Counted from the first letter of the stretch, positions 10,755 through 22,379 are shown. The stretch is 64,000 nucleotides of DNA from Lepidostoma basale (GCA_022606425.2 JAHDVF020000761.1:558001-622000); one strand, 5' to 3'. Made by a program: numbers and translations. Notes: a model not told the origin generated them from the sequence alone.

Positions 10755-12950
10755 GTTTTATGTAATTTATTATAAATAAATTACACAAATCAAACCAAAA
10801 ATTATATAAATAATACGTTATTTAATACAGCTAAAAGTCGGAGAAAACATTTTTTGTGTGCACGGTCCAACAATTTATGTGTTTTCGAAAATACAGCATA
10901 TTTACTACTAATTTTAGCACCATTTCTCAATATCGATTTACATTAATATTTGTTACGTGTAATTACAACACATAACTATCGTATGATAAAACAAAAAATA
11001 TACTGAGCGTCCATTATTTTGTAATTTAGGAATACAATATAGGAATCAACTATTCTTGAATTACCAAATCGGCAAATAAATTTGAATACACGGTATAAAC
11101 AACTTTTTAATGGGTTTTCTTACATACTATATGAAAAGATAAATTCGAATATTATTACATACCGTCAAGCGATCGAATTAATGAACAAATTCACAAAAGA
11201 ACTGTCAGGATTGCCGAAAGAATTTTTATAGAAATCAACAAATGAACGCAAACGCCGGAAATGATCAAATTTGTTTAATATTTTCATCTATGATTTTCAC
11301 AAAATAGCATAGACAATAAACTTCTTCTAGCATAGACAATAAACGTTTCTTTTTTATTATGTACTTACATTCAGACTGTCTAAGTACTTACTTTAGACAG
11401 TCGAACGCAAATTAAGGGGAGCAAACCCTCCAAACGTCCGAAAATGAATAGTTTTATATGATTTTTTTAAAGGTGATAAAATAAACGCATCATTATAAAA
11501 TTTTGACATTATTTTATTACAACTCTGAAGTATAAGAAAACATGTTTTTATAAAACAAAATGATGGCGTTGTAGGGTGTTTCTTCAGGCGTCTTTTGCGT
11601 GACATCGAAATGGGCTGAACTTATACCGCATTTTCAATTAGTCTGAAACAAAAAACATATTTATTTATCGATTACAGACATGGGCAGTGGAAGGACAAAC
11701 CTTTAAAATGTATATAATAAATAAATAGGCAGGCTTTTAAAAAATATATTCAAATTTTCGTCAATTTTTTCGACAAATGTTACCCCAAATACATAATTTG
11801 TTAACGCGATATATTTAAAACTTTAGGTTTGTCCTTCTGATAATTTTATAGATAAAAATATGCCAAAATTGCAGCCAGATCGCCCAACAACTTTTTGTGC
11901 TACAGATGCAGCTGTTTTTGAAGATGCAGTTTCGAGATAATCGCGTTTAAAGTTTCAATACGACAAAAATATTAGTTTGAGAACCTTACCGAATAATCAG
12001 CGATCCCAAGCACACAGAATAAGCCTCCAGCTTTCTCCAAAAGCCAGTTATCATCCTATTTCTGGCGTATTCGGACTGCCCGAACAGCTTTTGTCACAGA
12101 ATACTCATCCGGTTTGGCCTCGCTACTCGCGCCCCTTGAGTGTTTTCGCCGAAAACTTTGGTTAAGATGCGAACAATTATATTTAACTTGTTCATAACTC
12201 TCAGAATGGAGGTGCAGCCTTCATTTAATACCCCAGCAGCAATTTAGGCTGAGATTTCAATAGTTTTTAGCCCATAATGCAGTTGCTTAGGACGTCTGTC
12301 GTGTTAAAACTTTAACTAGCATTTTGGGTATGTCTACCTTAGCATATTTCAAGTAAACCATCCCTGGGTAAATCTATTGTGAAATGTTTTCAAAGCGATA
12401 GCCTTCGTACTTAGGTCGAAATTCTCCCCGTACTTATTTGTAAATAGACATGGATATATTTTTTTAATATTTTCGAGCGATATTACTTCGAGTAATAAGG
12501 ATAGTTGGGCATTATAGTTTAAAAAAAACTATACACGACAAACTTTCCAGCTAAACTGACTCTAAGGCTTGGTCAACTTTCATTTCGTGTACATCCAGTT
12601 ATACGCAATGTCCTATCAATACAATGTAAAGGTATTTCCGCTTTAAATATAGTCAATGCTCTGCCAAAACTAATAGGGCAAAAATATTATACAAAAGTAT
12701 TTCAAAAGAAATGTTGTTCCACCCCAAGCGCACCGGCCAGAAACCTGACCCACTTGTAAACGGTATAGCTAATTGCGATAACTCCGTAAATATTTATTAT
12801 TTCAAACTTTCCTCTATCCAGTATTTTCACAATATATTATTCTTTCGAAATATGGGGGAAAAAAATAGCGATTTAAAAAAATTGTGAAGGGTTTGCTTGC
12901 CTTAAAAGTAAACAGTGATTTCGAGACGGCATTAAACCTTACGATTGGGC
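10755..12950. other. no gene recognised
   Basis: AT-rich apart from a GC-richer stretch at 11990-12165 with a 62-codon frame, which I cannot place. The small MITE at 11691-11836 is listed separately. Confidence 0.4.
11691..11836. mobile_element. small MITE with aaggacaaacct inverted ends
   Basis: aaggacaaacctttaaaa at the left pairs with ttttaaa..aggtttgtcctt at the right. About 146 bp, AT-rich, no frame. Target duplication not evident. Confidence 0.5.
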
Positions 12951-12954
12951 CTTA

Positions 12955-13100
12955 CGACTCTTAAAGAGATGAAAACTCCTTGATGACGTCATTCCAAGCT
13001 CACCATCGTGGACTTTTTGCTTTCAGAAGTTACTTTTGTTCAACACCATATCAACCAGATTACTATAACCGCTTTCTAGGCCTTCCTAGAAGTTTTACTC
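12955..13100 (-). repeat. non-LTR 3' fragment shared with 60.4 kb
   Basis: ctccttgatgacgtcattcc and the following gtggactttttgctttcag/cctagaagttttactcc correspond to ccttgatgatgttattcc / cttccagagaactgactcc at 60380-60520. It lies directly before the plus-strand reverse transcriptase fragment at 13.1 kb. Confidence 0.45.
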
Positions 13101-13104
13101 CGGC

Positions 13105-14035
13105 CAGTCTTAACATTTTTAGGGTTTTGATGTCTTAGAAGTGAGGCAAGGCAGCAGAGTAGCAGCAAGAAAGATCATGTACAGGATAATATCAAATTGA
13201 CTAAACCCATTTGGTGAGAACATCCTTCCAAAAACACAATGTGGCTTTAGGCCTGCAAGCGGCGCCAATGATATGATCTTCTCCCCGAGACTTGGCCAAG
13301 AAAAAGTTCTGGAACAAAACCGACCTCTATGTATGGTATTTTTTTTATATAGTAAAGGCATTCGATATAGTATACCGTGAAACTCTATGGACGGTACTCC
13401 TGAAATTTGGATGCCCCGAAAAATTTGGCAATATTTTACAGCTTCTTCATGACAGAATGAAGGCAACAGTTTTAAGTAACGGTGTATTAACTGACCATTT
13501 TGATGTCAGGGCTGGAGTGAAACAGGGCTGTGTTATTGCACCAACACTGTTCTCACTATACTTAGCCGCCATGCTGGAAATAATAATGCACTAGCTACCA
13601 ACTGGTATTCACCTCTCATACCGTATCGAGGAAGGTCTCTTCAATCTTAGAAGGCTTCAATCCAAAAGTAACTGTCTGTTCTAACACTGAATAGGGTTTT
13701 CAGAATATCGTCAATGTGTTTGTAGAGGCGTACGAGATGATGGGACTAAAGGTCAATATTAGAAAGACCAAAGTCCTATATCAAAAATAATCCAAATCGT
13801 CAAATATTGCCCCACCACTGATATATTTGAAGGACACCCCACTCGAGGCTGTCTTACACTATCAATACCTGGGTAGCCATATATCTCAAAAGGTACACGT
13901 TGACGAAGAGATCCAAAACGTATGAGAAAGGTTTGCCTTCGGGCGTATTATATTTAAATTCCGAGATAATCGCCTTCTCCACGGCGAATTTAAATGGTAG
14001 TAAAAGTTGTATTCTGTAAAAAAGAATAATATACT
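13105..14035 (+). mobile_element. non-LTR reverse transcriptase fragment
   Basis: Reading across frames: NPFGENILPKTQCGFRP, then VKAFDIVYRETLWTVLLKFG, HDRMKATVLSNGVLTDHFDV, GVKQGCVIAPTLFSLYLAAM (fingers and palm). Then come a palm-like stretch ending GLKVN.RKTKVLY and LEAVLHYQYLG. The KAFD aspartate is present; the FADD box is lost in frameshifted sequence. An (AAG)n run at 14445-14457 may be its or a neighbour's tail. Confidence 0.8.
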
Positions 14036-14489
14036 GTAGGAAACACATCCTGAACAATATTGATCATTTTTATTAAATGTCAATTTTATGTAGGTAGGTG
14101 CTTTCTTCGGCAACCCCCGATGGCGATTTTATTATATCATTTGAGACAACGAGTCGGTGAGATTCAAGGCTATTTTTATCATGACGTGTCGGTATCGGCT
14201 GATGACTGTCCAGTGTAAATGGACATTAACCTAGCAACGAGAAAACTGGATAAACTATATCATCAGTCATTTGGGCCTACTTATTACAATCGCAGAGGGA
14301 ATGATTGAGGGCAGAAACTGCTGAGGCCGCGTACATGGACCCATAGATTAGAGATTATTATTAGAGCAGTTACAGAAATGAAAATACTGGTTGGAGATAG
14401 GATTGAATGCAGACCAATCCCCTGCGATGTAACCAAGAAGAAGAAGAATTACAGTATTCAGGGACAGTTCAACTTGAAAAATATGCAGT

Positions 14490-14860
14490 AGCATAGTTAG
14501 ATATTTCCTTATGCTGATGTGAGTTTAGAGAAAAATCTGATGTATCTCTATATAAGGGAGAATGTTAGCTCTATCCCACAGCGTTACTTTTGGGAATGTT
14601 GGCACCAGCTCTCTGGAACTTCTGAGAAATGGGTCTCTTATATATTTCTTCAAATTAATCAAAGGCTACTTCCAGAACCCAGGTCTGTTGGTCTTTTCGT
14701 TTCTGAAAGATATGTCTAATAGAACCAGCAGAGATAGTTTTATGTGCTGGCAGCCGGAACCAACTTGCCTCTGGTAATGCTGGTGGAAAGACCAATTAGT
14801 CTGCTGAATACGATCACCTCTGAGATCGATGTCTTTTAAATAACTAACCTCCATGTTGTC
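14490..14860 (+). mobile_element. jockey-like non-LTR C-terminal fragment, family L-E
   Basis: Translations in two frames (YIFLQINQRLLPEP; LAAGTNLPLVMLVERPISLL; NTITSEID) match the C-terminal ends at 44.3 and 52.6 kb, where the last block is NLPL.MPVGRAI..LN..ASE. Decayed. Confidence 0.65.
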
Positions 14861-14861
14861 T

Positions 14862-15540
14862 CCACGAAGAGGTAGACAGAAAGAATGGAATGCCACACTG
14901 TTCTTTCCTGATACACACTTCTCTCGATTTCTCAACATTCAAGCATGAATGTCGATTTCTTTGATTCCTCGCATGGCAGTTATTGAATGTTTGATTGATT
15001 TGATCATGCCACGTTTTCTTCTATTTCTCCTTCCATTTAAATTGTTAACATGTAATTTATTATTCTTTCTTCATTAATTAGTTATTGAATGTTTGATTGA
15101 TTTGATCATGCCACGTTTTCTTCTATTTCTCCTTCCATTTAAATTGTTAACATGTAATTTATTATTCTTTCTTCATTAATTATTACCATGTGTACACTTT
15201 TCATTAGCTTCTTATCATTGCTTTTGACACAATATAATTTAAAGATTTATCATACATTCAATAAGAGATATTTTTCCTCTGAATTTATTCTACTTTCACC
15301 TTTATTTTGCCAATTACAGAGCAAAAACATAATTGTGGACTGCGATTAAGCTTTTTTGTACAGACCATTGTTTGCAATGACAACTTTAAGTGCACCATTC
15401 ACTTTGTTGCCTGTCCCAACCCTTCTTTCAATATCCTTCTGCACTCTCCCATCCTTCGTACATATTTCCTAGATATACACATTCACTTGTTCAACTGTCA
15501 TGGTTTCTTCTTTTTCGAAAATCATTACCTTGGATTCAGT
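14862..15540 (-). mobile_element. non-LTR fragment, family L-A, with internal tandem duplication
   Basis: The minus strand gives ESKVMIFEKEETMTVEQVN, CTKDGRVQKDIERRVGTGNK, NGALKVVIANN, then the ESRINSE region and the gaagaggtagacagaaaga (RGRQRK) end. This is the region just after the reverse transcriptase of L-A. A 102-bp direct duplication (14979-15182) lies inside, and a MITE abuts at 15545. Confidence 0.7.
14979..15182. repeat. 102-bp tandem duplication (two copies)
   Basis: gttattgaatgtttgattga through ttctttcttcattaatta is present twice head to tail (14979-15080 and 15081-15182) with no difference I can see. Confidence 0.9.
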
Positions 15541-15544
15541 GACC

Positions 15545-15769
15545 GTACTCCCATAGAAGCGCAAAAGCCCGGCATGCGTAAGAAATTTTAAATCAAACCC
15601 CCCAAATCTAAGTAATCATGCCCTCGGATAAACCAAAAACCCACCAAATCGCCTTCCAACAATGTTCCCATCAGACGTAAGAGGAATAGCCACAAAAGCT
15701 GAACTTCTGTAAGCCAGAAGAGGTTTTGATTCAAAATTTCGTACGCAAGCCGGGCTTCTATGGGAGTAC
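15545..15769. mobile_element. MITE with about 45-bp terminal inverted repeats
   Basis: Left gtactcccatagaagc, cccggcatgcgta and agaaattttaaatcaaa; the right end complements to gtactcccatagaagc, cccggcttgcgta, cgaaattttgaatcaaa. About 225 bp, inserted at the edge of an L-A fragment. Confidence 0.8.
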
Positions 15770-16323
15770 CGCCACTGCTTGGACTTACTCACATCTTTAA
15801 TGAGTAAAAATGTTTAGTAGACAAACACTGTTGATGTTAGAGCACTCTCTGTTTTTTTTTTTAAAGTTTATACTTAAACTGTTATTATTCTTGTAATGTC
15901 ATTTGACCTAAAACTAAATTGATACAATTGAAAAGATTATAAAAAAATCAAAGAGTTTTTGTGCTAACAATTTCAAATGTTTATTTTAATGTAGCTTCGT
16001 TTTTTTTATTAATCGCCTGAATTACAAATTATATTGAGTATGTAAGTAGTTAATACGGAATATTGTTAGAATACATATACTTTTGATATATTATTATTTT
16101 ATTGACTAGTGAAATACAAACATTGCATAAAACACACCCACCTTCAAGTGAAATTAATAACCGTTTAATCTCACAAACGAAGATGAACACAACTCGCGTG
16201 TTAACGCCTTAAGCTTAAATAAAGACATTATTGTTTGTTTTATGATACTTATGATAATCATATTTACATTGTTCAAAATGATTATTTTATGAATAGAATA
16301 AAAACCAAAGTTTTTGTTAACTT

Positions 16324-16329
16324 TTTATT
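16324..16329 (-). terminator. polyadenylation signal AATAAA for COMMD10
   Basis: Minus-strand AATAAA 8 bp past the COMMD10 stop codon. It is the nearest canonical signal, implying a very short 3' UTR unless a later signal is used. Confidence 0.5.
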
Positions 16330-16336
16330 ATAAAGG

Positions 16337-17032
16337 TTATGTATTAATTACACCATCAAGCTCGCTTTGAATTGCTTCAATTTGCATATGAAAATTTTTC
16401 AGCTCTTCCAAATTAAATTCTAAGCGGTTCTCATTAAAGGGATTGTTCTTTTCATTAGTTTGTAAAGATATCTGAACACCTGTGGATTGTTCTAACTGAT
16501 TTTTGCTAGATGTCATTTCTAAATTAACTTGCCATTTTATTTTGGATACTTCGTCAATATCTCCAAGGCTTGAAATGTTATATTCTTCCGTCATATTTTT
16601 TATTAGAAATTTATATTTCTCCACAAAGATTTGGGCTTTTTCTTCATTCATTTTAAGAACATTGGTTAGATCATTTGAGATACATATTGGACGCATAATG
16701 AATTTGGTCATTCTTTTAATTATATACCTTACACTCTTGATCAGTAAAATGACTTCGTTTGAGTCGAGAGTTAAAACTCTTTCTAATGCTATTAATTCAT
16801 CTGCGGTAAAAATTCCTGAATCCGAGCTTCCTGTGATGTTTTCAATTATGTGTGCAAGTAGTTGATCGAATCTAACTTTGTCTGTCTTGTTTATTAGTTC
16901 AACGGCATTCAATAATCTGAAAACGAGTGAATATAATTAAATTAATTTATTTCAATGGAACGTATTGGAAATACGATAAAAAATTAAAGAGAATTATTAC
17001 CCGCCCGTTATTTTAATCCACGATAAATCCAT
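16337..17032 (-). CDS. COMMD10: COMM domain-containing protein 10
   Basis: COMMD proteins assemble with CCDC22/CCDC93 in the CCC complex that works with Retriever in endosomal recycling. Two exons: 17032-17001 encodes MDLSWIKITGG and ends at GG|GTAAT; 16916-16337 starts after TTTTCAG and continues LLNAVELINKTDKVRF. The phase fits (GG+A). The product is 203 aa, close to the roughly 202 aa usual for COMMD10. The N-terminal helical HN domain covers about residues 10-130. The C-terminal COMM domain begins near IKWQVNLEM and ends in the amphipathic helix LEELKNFHMQIEAIQSELDG, typical of the family. A minus-strand AATAAA (16329-16324) lies just past the stop. It is divergent from the prenyltransferase gene, 416 bp apart. 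No damage is seen, so it is probably functional. Confidence 0.93.
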
Positions 17033-17448
17033 TATTCAAATTGATATATATCACTTAGTTAACTATATCACAAAACAAAAAAAATGTTTACCGAAGTCTG
17101 ACATTTGACAGTTTCAATGCAATATTACCGAGAGTGTTGCTATAAGACAAAATCTAAAGTAGGAATTGACCATTCTATTTTGCAATGTGATTTACTCGTT
17201 AGCCAAAAGCAAAAAAAAAGAAAACACTTCCATTTATGTCAAATATGTGAATTGTCAAATTTCGTGACATTGGTGGATCACCTCGAGAAAGTTCTTGTTT
17301 TATTTTTTTATTATTCGCGGGTTTTCGTTTAAAAGTTACTATGCACTTTCAACTAAGTAGTTAGCAATATTTTCTCTCTTTTCATTTAACAGTTTGTTAT
17401 TATTATTTTCTTATATCAAAGGCGTGAATTCATTGAGGTTATACAACG
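17033..17448. promoter_or_regulatory. candidate bidirectional promoter between COMMD10 and PGGT1B
   Basis: This is the 416-bp gap between two divergent start codons. No TATA box stands out at a convincing distance. It contains clustered TGTCAAA/TTTGACA words: ctgacatttgacag near 17098-17112 and tgtcaaat twice in about 17237-17265, followed by cgtgacat. 5' UTRs must also fit here. The role is inferred from the geometry. Confidence 0.6.
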
Positions 17449-20395
17449 ATGGATAATAAAGAGATTGCGATTACTTCTGATATAGCTATCAAGAAACATG
17501 TTAAATATTTTTTAAGATTTTTAAACGCCTTGCCACCCGGGTTATCTTCACATGATACAACAAGGTATGTCATTTATATATTTAGATGAATGAAATATCT
17601 ATTTTAAACGATGATTGGTAATACCCATATAGGTATACTCGAATTGAGTATTATGGGGAGAATATTATACATATATTTTTGCACACGTAAATGTAATTTA
17701 AACTTTATATCTCTTTCAGACTCACACTGGCGTTTTTTTCAATTTCTGGTTTGGATGTTTTGAATTCACTCTCTGCTCTCACATCCATATCTCCTGATGT
17801 TTCTTCCAATATAATAGAATGGATATACAGGCTACAAATTATACCAAAAGATGAAGGTAATAGAACTTTATGTTTAGTTGTGTTAATTGTATATGCCAAT
17901 GTTTGGCTGAATTAATATATCCCATAAATTTAAATATATAATTCTTCTTGTTCCTTTCCTATCATAGGTTGGACATCATTCTATATGTGATACAGCAGCT
18001 CTAAACAGGGATGTTGTGCTGCAGCTGAACCATTCTTGAAGGATTTCCAACCAGGATTTTCTTCTTCCGATATTTCGTTTTCTGTTAATTTTGCCTTGGA
18101 TTATCAGTTGCAGCACTTTGTATTTATTGTTTCTCATAATGTGCCTAAAGTATTTCAGTTTCTTGTGCTTTATGGTCTTGACAAATTATTTTTCTTCCTT
18201 TATTCGCTGCATTACTTCCTTGTTTGTGACTCTTTACATCCACAATATTTCATTTTGAATGTATACAAATACTTGTAGACAAATACTGGATTTTACCCAT
18301 TGCGGGTAATTTTTTATTTTTTATAAGGATTAATTGTATCTCAATAGAGACGAAGATGTAAATTGTTTTCTGGGAACAGAATTTTACTATTTGTCTACAT
18401 TTCAAAGGCATCCAGCTTTTTGGTGATAGCTTTTGTCAAGGTCCTTGTTTCCATACCACAGAACAAGACAGGTAGCACGTAACATCGAACTATTCTACAA
18501 TGTTAAATTTATTTTAGATGAGGATATGAGTACCTGCGGATTTCAAGGCTCCTCCACCCTGAACATCGAGCTGGATGAGTGCCATAAGCACTACAGATGT
18601 GGTCACCTTACCATGACCTACACTGGTCTGTGCTGCCTCATCATCTTGGGTGATGACCTTTCAAGGGTGCATAGAAAAGCCATCATTGCGGGTTTGTAAT
18701 ATATGCCCACAATAAATAAATCATTAAGTTATGACTAATATAACAAGTTGTTGACGGTAGGCTTACTGTGTCAGCTAAAACTGTTTTTATTCCAACAAAT
18801 ATACAATTTTTCTATGTTGAGTCATTTAATTTAAGATTAGCAATGATTTTGTCAATCTGAATCACTATATTAGAGGTTCCCAAACTTTTTTGCCGATTTC
18901 TTCTATTTTGTGTAGACCTCCTGCTTTCTTAAAATTGTAAATCCGAAACAAAAAAGCCGGAATTTGTTGTTGACCTTTTTTGTTTTTTTTTAGCTCATTG
19001 GGGAAAATTTGCCAGTCGAAACGTCCGAAAAAATCGAATGTCCGATTTTCCCAAATGAGTTAAAAAAAAAGGTCGCCAACGATTTCGATATTCGTTTTGC
19101 GTTTCAATATTCGGCTTCAATTTAGTTGAACCATATCGTGGACCCCCATTTACATTTCATGGACCCCTGGGGGTCTATATAGACCACTTTGAGGATGCTA
19201 GAGAGGTGTGTCAAGATAGAGTAGAGTGCGATGGTCGATTCTCTGCGAGTGAGACGTGATGGTTTGTTTTTGTAATATCTACAGTTTAAAATGTTTAAAT
19301 GAAATTTTGCCCAGAATACTTTTTTACAGTTTCATCTTTATGAGTGTATATATTGTGGTTTCAAAATAAATAATACAAAGGCATTGTTATTATCAGGTAT
19401 TCTCTTATGTAATATTCACAGTAAAATGCTATAATATTAGAAATTCATCTATTTTTTTTAAAAATATTTCTTTATTTTTCAAATACAGATCATACTGACA
19501 CATTGCAGAATTTATAACTATGTATAAATGAATTACGACTTCACATAACATGATTTTTTTTACAGGTGTTAAATGTTTGCAAAAGCCAGAAGGAAATTTT
19601 TCCGCCACTTTATCTGGAACCGAAGCAGATATGAGATTTCTTTACTGCGCCGCTTGCATCAGTTATATACTTGATGATTGGTCTGGCTTTGATATTAAAA
19701 AAGCTACAAAATATATTATAGATAGCATTGTGAGTAAACAATTTTATAACTTACTATGAATTTTTTTGTAAAATAAACCTCTCGGTTTTATAGTTTTTGA
19801 CAGTTGAGTGTTTATTATACTTTCTTATCTCTGATAATTTTTGGTTTCACTTCATTATAAAACACATAATTTTTGTTTACATTTTGTATTTAAAAAAATG
19901 ATTTGATATTTTTAGAGTTATGATTATGGGATTGGCCAAGGACCTGAACTAGAATCTCACGGAGGAACAACATTTTGCGCAATAGCAACACTGAGTTTAT
20001 GTAATCAGCTGGATAAACTCTCTACTGTACAAATTGAAGGTCTCAAGAGATGGCTCGTTAATAGACAAGTAGACGGATTCCAAGGGAGACCAAACAAACC
20101 TGTTGATACTTGTTACAGCTTTTGGATTGGCGCTACCTTGAAGATGTTAGGAGTCCTCGAGTTAACAGATTACAAGTCTAACAGACAGTACATATTGGAT
20201 ACGCAAGATTCAATCGTCGGGGGATTTTCCAAGTGGCCCGACACCAATTCTGATCCTCTACACACATATTTGGGATTAGGGGGGCTCAGTCTGATTGGAG
20301 AAAATAATTTAAATGAAGTTATGCCGAGTCTTAATATCAGCTGGAGAGCTTATGAACATTTAAAACATCTGCAAAATACTTGGAGAGGTGAATGA
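17449..20395 (+). CDS. PGGT1B: geranylgeranyl transferase type I, beta subunit
   Basis: Catalytic beta subunit of the cytosolic heterodimer that attaches geranylgeranyl to CaaX proteins such as Rho/Rac and G-gamma. Exons 17449-17564, 17720-17856, 18518-18691, 19566-19729 and 19916-20395 join with consistent phases and GT-AG borders, giving 356 aa (human about 377). The start MDNKEIAITSDIAIKKHVKYF opens the alpha-alpha barrel. Family blocks are LTLAFFSISGLDVL, the exon 3 YTGLCCLIILGDDLSRV, ESHGGTTFCAIA and GRPNKPVDTCYSFW. Zinc ligands are Asp261 and Cys263 (VDTC) and His313 (PLHTYLG), the positions expected for the family. Introns 2 and 3 hold minus-strand retroelement, hAT-like and core-repeat insertions that leave the splice sites intact. 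AATAAA lies at 20434. Distinguished from farnesyltransferase beta by length and by the VDTCYSFW / HTYLGLGGLSL context. Confidence 0.95.
17960..18480 (-). mobile_element. non-LTR C-terminal fragment (L-D type) in PGGT1B intron 2
   Basis: The minus strand reads LVLWYGNKDLDKSYHQKAG near 18405-18480. After an interruption (18250-18381) comes KLKYFRHIMRNNKYKVLQL, QGKINGKRNIGRR, SWLEILQEWF, TTSLFRAAVS. It is split by the unclassified core repeat. Intron 2 splice sites are unaffected. Confidence 0.7.
18250..18381 (+). repeat. unclassified core repeat, copy a
   Basis: Begins with the companion motif on the opposite strand (cattttgaatgtatacaaat, ttgtagacaaatactgga, acccattgcgggtaa), then aaggattaattgtatctcaa tagagacgaagatg and ctgggaacagaa. 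The same modules flank the inverted-repeat complex at 51.2-52.2 kb. Confidence 0.75.
18872..19187. mobile_element. hAT-like non-autonomous element, 3' end lost
   Basis: The left end agaggttcccaaactttttt fits the hAT terminus (CAGNGGTTCCCAAAC). The right part has the mirrored ggacccctgggggtctatat agaccactttgagg. An internal hairpin (ctcattggggaaaat / attttcccaaatgag) is present. It ends where an L-A tail begins, inside PGGT1B intron 3. Confidence 0.65.
19188..19265 (+). mobile_element. L-A 3' tail fragment
   Basis: gatgctagagaggtgtgtca agatagagtagagtgcgatgg and gagtgagacgtgatggtttg correspond to the EAREVCQDR...GETA end of L-A, strongly decayed. Confidence 0.55.
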
Positions 20396-20433
20396 GTGAA
20401 TTGTAAGAACAAATACATTTATATATATAAAAA

Positions 20434-20439
20434 AATAAA
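20434..20439 (+). terminator. polyadenylation signal AATAAA for PGGT1B
   Basis: Canonical hexamer 38 bp downstream of the PGGT1B stop, the first one in the 3' flank. Confidence 0.55.
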
Positions 20440-20804
20440 GGGTTTTGAAAAAACTTCTTTTTACTAACAGTATACGTATTCTCAATTGTCTTATATTTGT
20501 TCTATTGAAATGCAGTTTGTTCCACTGATATGTGTTTCCTCCATCATCAGGAGAACAGTGTATGTAACTATATTTTTCTATATATTTTTATTATTATTTA
20601 AAAATTGTAAGATTCTTTTAATTTATGTTGTTTTGGTTAATTTTTATAATTGAATGACTTTAATTGTTGAATTTGAAATATTTATGTTATATTATAAATG
20701 ATTATTAAGTTATAATTTGAATATGTACATGATCAAAATAATTGTGCATATGATAATACAGTTGTTTATTGAAATGTGATGTGAAACTCCACAAATAATA
20801 TTTA

Positions 20805-20890
20805 TGAAAACAACTGTTTTCTAGAAGTATTCTTATATTCTATAAGGGTGACATGCATCGCTTTACTAGGGCATTATCAAATGTCTGTCC
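20805..20890. mobile_element. M1 MITE half-copy
   Basis: ctgttttctagaagtattct through gggcattatcaaatg is one arm of the M1 palindrome, 3' of PGGT1B. Confidence 0.55.
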
Positions 20891-21295
20891 TGGACAAATA
20901 AAAATTTCAGAAAACAGAAATTTTCATCAATATTCAATAAATCAATTATACATTGCAAATATAAAAAAATAATGTATTTTGTAGCAATAAAATAACTTGA
21001 TTAATATGTTTTTTGTGCAGTGTTGTATTGGATATTAATAATAATGAAATTGATATTAAGTTAACAATTGTTAGCCTTGATCTTAAGCAGTTTTCTCTGT
21101 TGATGGACAGAAAAGTACAAAATGAGGTATAGAAAGTCTTAAATTATTTTTTATGTAATATTTTCAATTTATTATGTTTCTGTGGCCATTTAATAATACA
21201 ACATGAAGTGTTACATTTTTTTGGCAGTGCATCTTGATTGATTTATATTCTTAGTTAATTTTATACTTTGACACTGTACAATAATTTAATATATA

Positions 21296-22374
21296 TTAGG
21301 TTGGCGAAAAAGTAATTTCATATTTTTCCCTTTATTTCAATGTTTTATAAAAAGTGTTACAATCATCCGATTTAAATCAAATATGCGCCGTTCTGTTCGA
21401 TAATTTGTTGCCAACAAGAATCCAACTTCATAATGCCCCTCTCGTAGAAGCCCTTGTCCCTATTGGCAAAAAACTCGGACAACCAATTTTCACAGGCCTC
21501 TATTGAGGCCAATTTTGTACCCCCAAGCGCGTTGGCCATAGACAGGAACAGGTGGTAGTCACTTGGTGCCAGGTCCGGACTATAGGGTGGATGCATAAGA
21601 ACTTCCCATCCGAGTTCCCGGAGCTTCTGGCGCATCATCATAGATGTGTGCGGCCTGGCATTGGCCTGATGAAACACGATTCCTCTCCTATTCACCAATG
21701 CTGGCCGCTTCTGTTCGATCGCCAGCTTCAAATGGTCGAGTTGTTCACAGTAGAGGGCAGAATTAAGCGTTTGGCCATAGAGGAGCAGCTCATAGTAGAG
21801 TATTCCCTGCCAATCCCACCAAACACACAGCAACACTTTTCTGGCCGTCAGTCCTGGCTTGGCCACAGTCTGGGCCGCTTCGACCACGATCTCTGTTGCT
21901 TGACATTGTCGTAAGTGACCCACTTTTTATCACCAGTTACCATCCGCTTTAGAAATGGGTCGATTTTGTTGCGAATCGGTAGCGATTCGCAGATGGAAAT
22001 TCAGTCCATGAGGTTTTTTTGCGTAAGCTCGTGTGGCACCTAAACATCGAGCTTTTTTTTAAATGCTACTTCTGCAAATGGTTCAAAACCCGCCCCGTAT
22101 ACATCGAAAATTTTTTTTGATCGCTATCGATGCGTTTTTCCTTTTCAGATAGTAAAAATGTCAAATATGGCAAATTTCTTCCTTTGAGACCTCCATACTC
22201 GGCGCACGATAGTTCACGACTGAACCGACCAAGTGCAATACTGTCAAAGAAGCGTTTATAGTATACACCTTTACAACGCCGTATTGTATAATCCGATGTG
22301 ACCAATAATGAACGAGACATACTTGGTTGAAAAAAAAGAGCGCAAACTATGAAATTTCTTTTTCCCCAACCTAA
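21296..22374 (-). mobile_element. mariner element 2 (irritans/Hsmar1-like style), catalytically dead
   Basis: Termini ttaggttggcgaaaaagtaa and its degenerate complement are flanked by TA (21294-21295, 22375-22376). A 183-codon minus frame (21923-21372) gives VWWDWQGILYYELL, LALVNRRGI-like linker, FHQANARPHTS and HPPYSPDLAPSDYHLF. In the second catalytic box the family has Asp two residues after His (HQDNARPH); here it is Ala. The N-terminal part is a separate, frameshifted piece (22320-22066). The element is dead but retains most of its length. Confidence 0.9.
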
Positions 22375-22379
22375 TATAT

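Noticed and set aside
14666..14938. 90-codon minus frame
   Set aside because: Overlaps an L-E fragment and an L-A fragment in frames that do not carry their coding sense.
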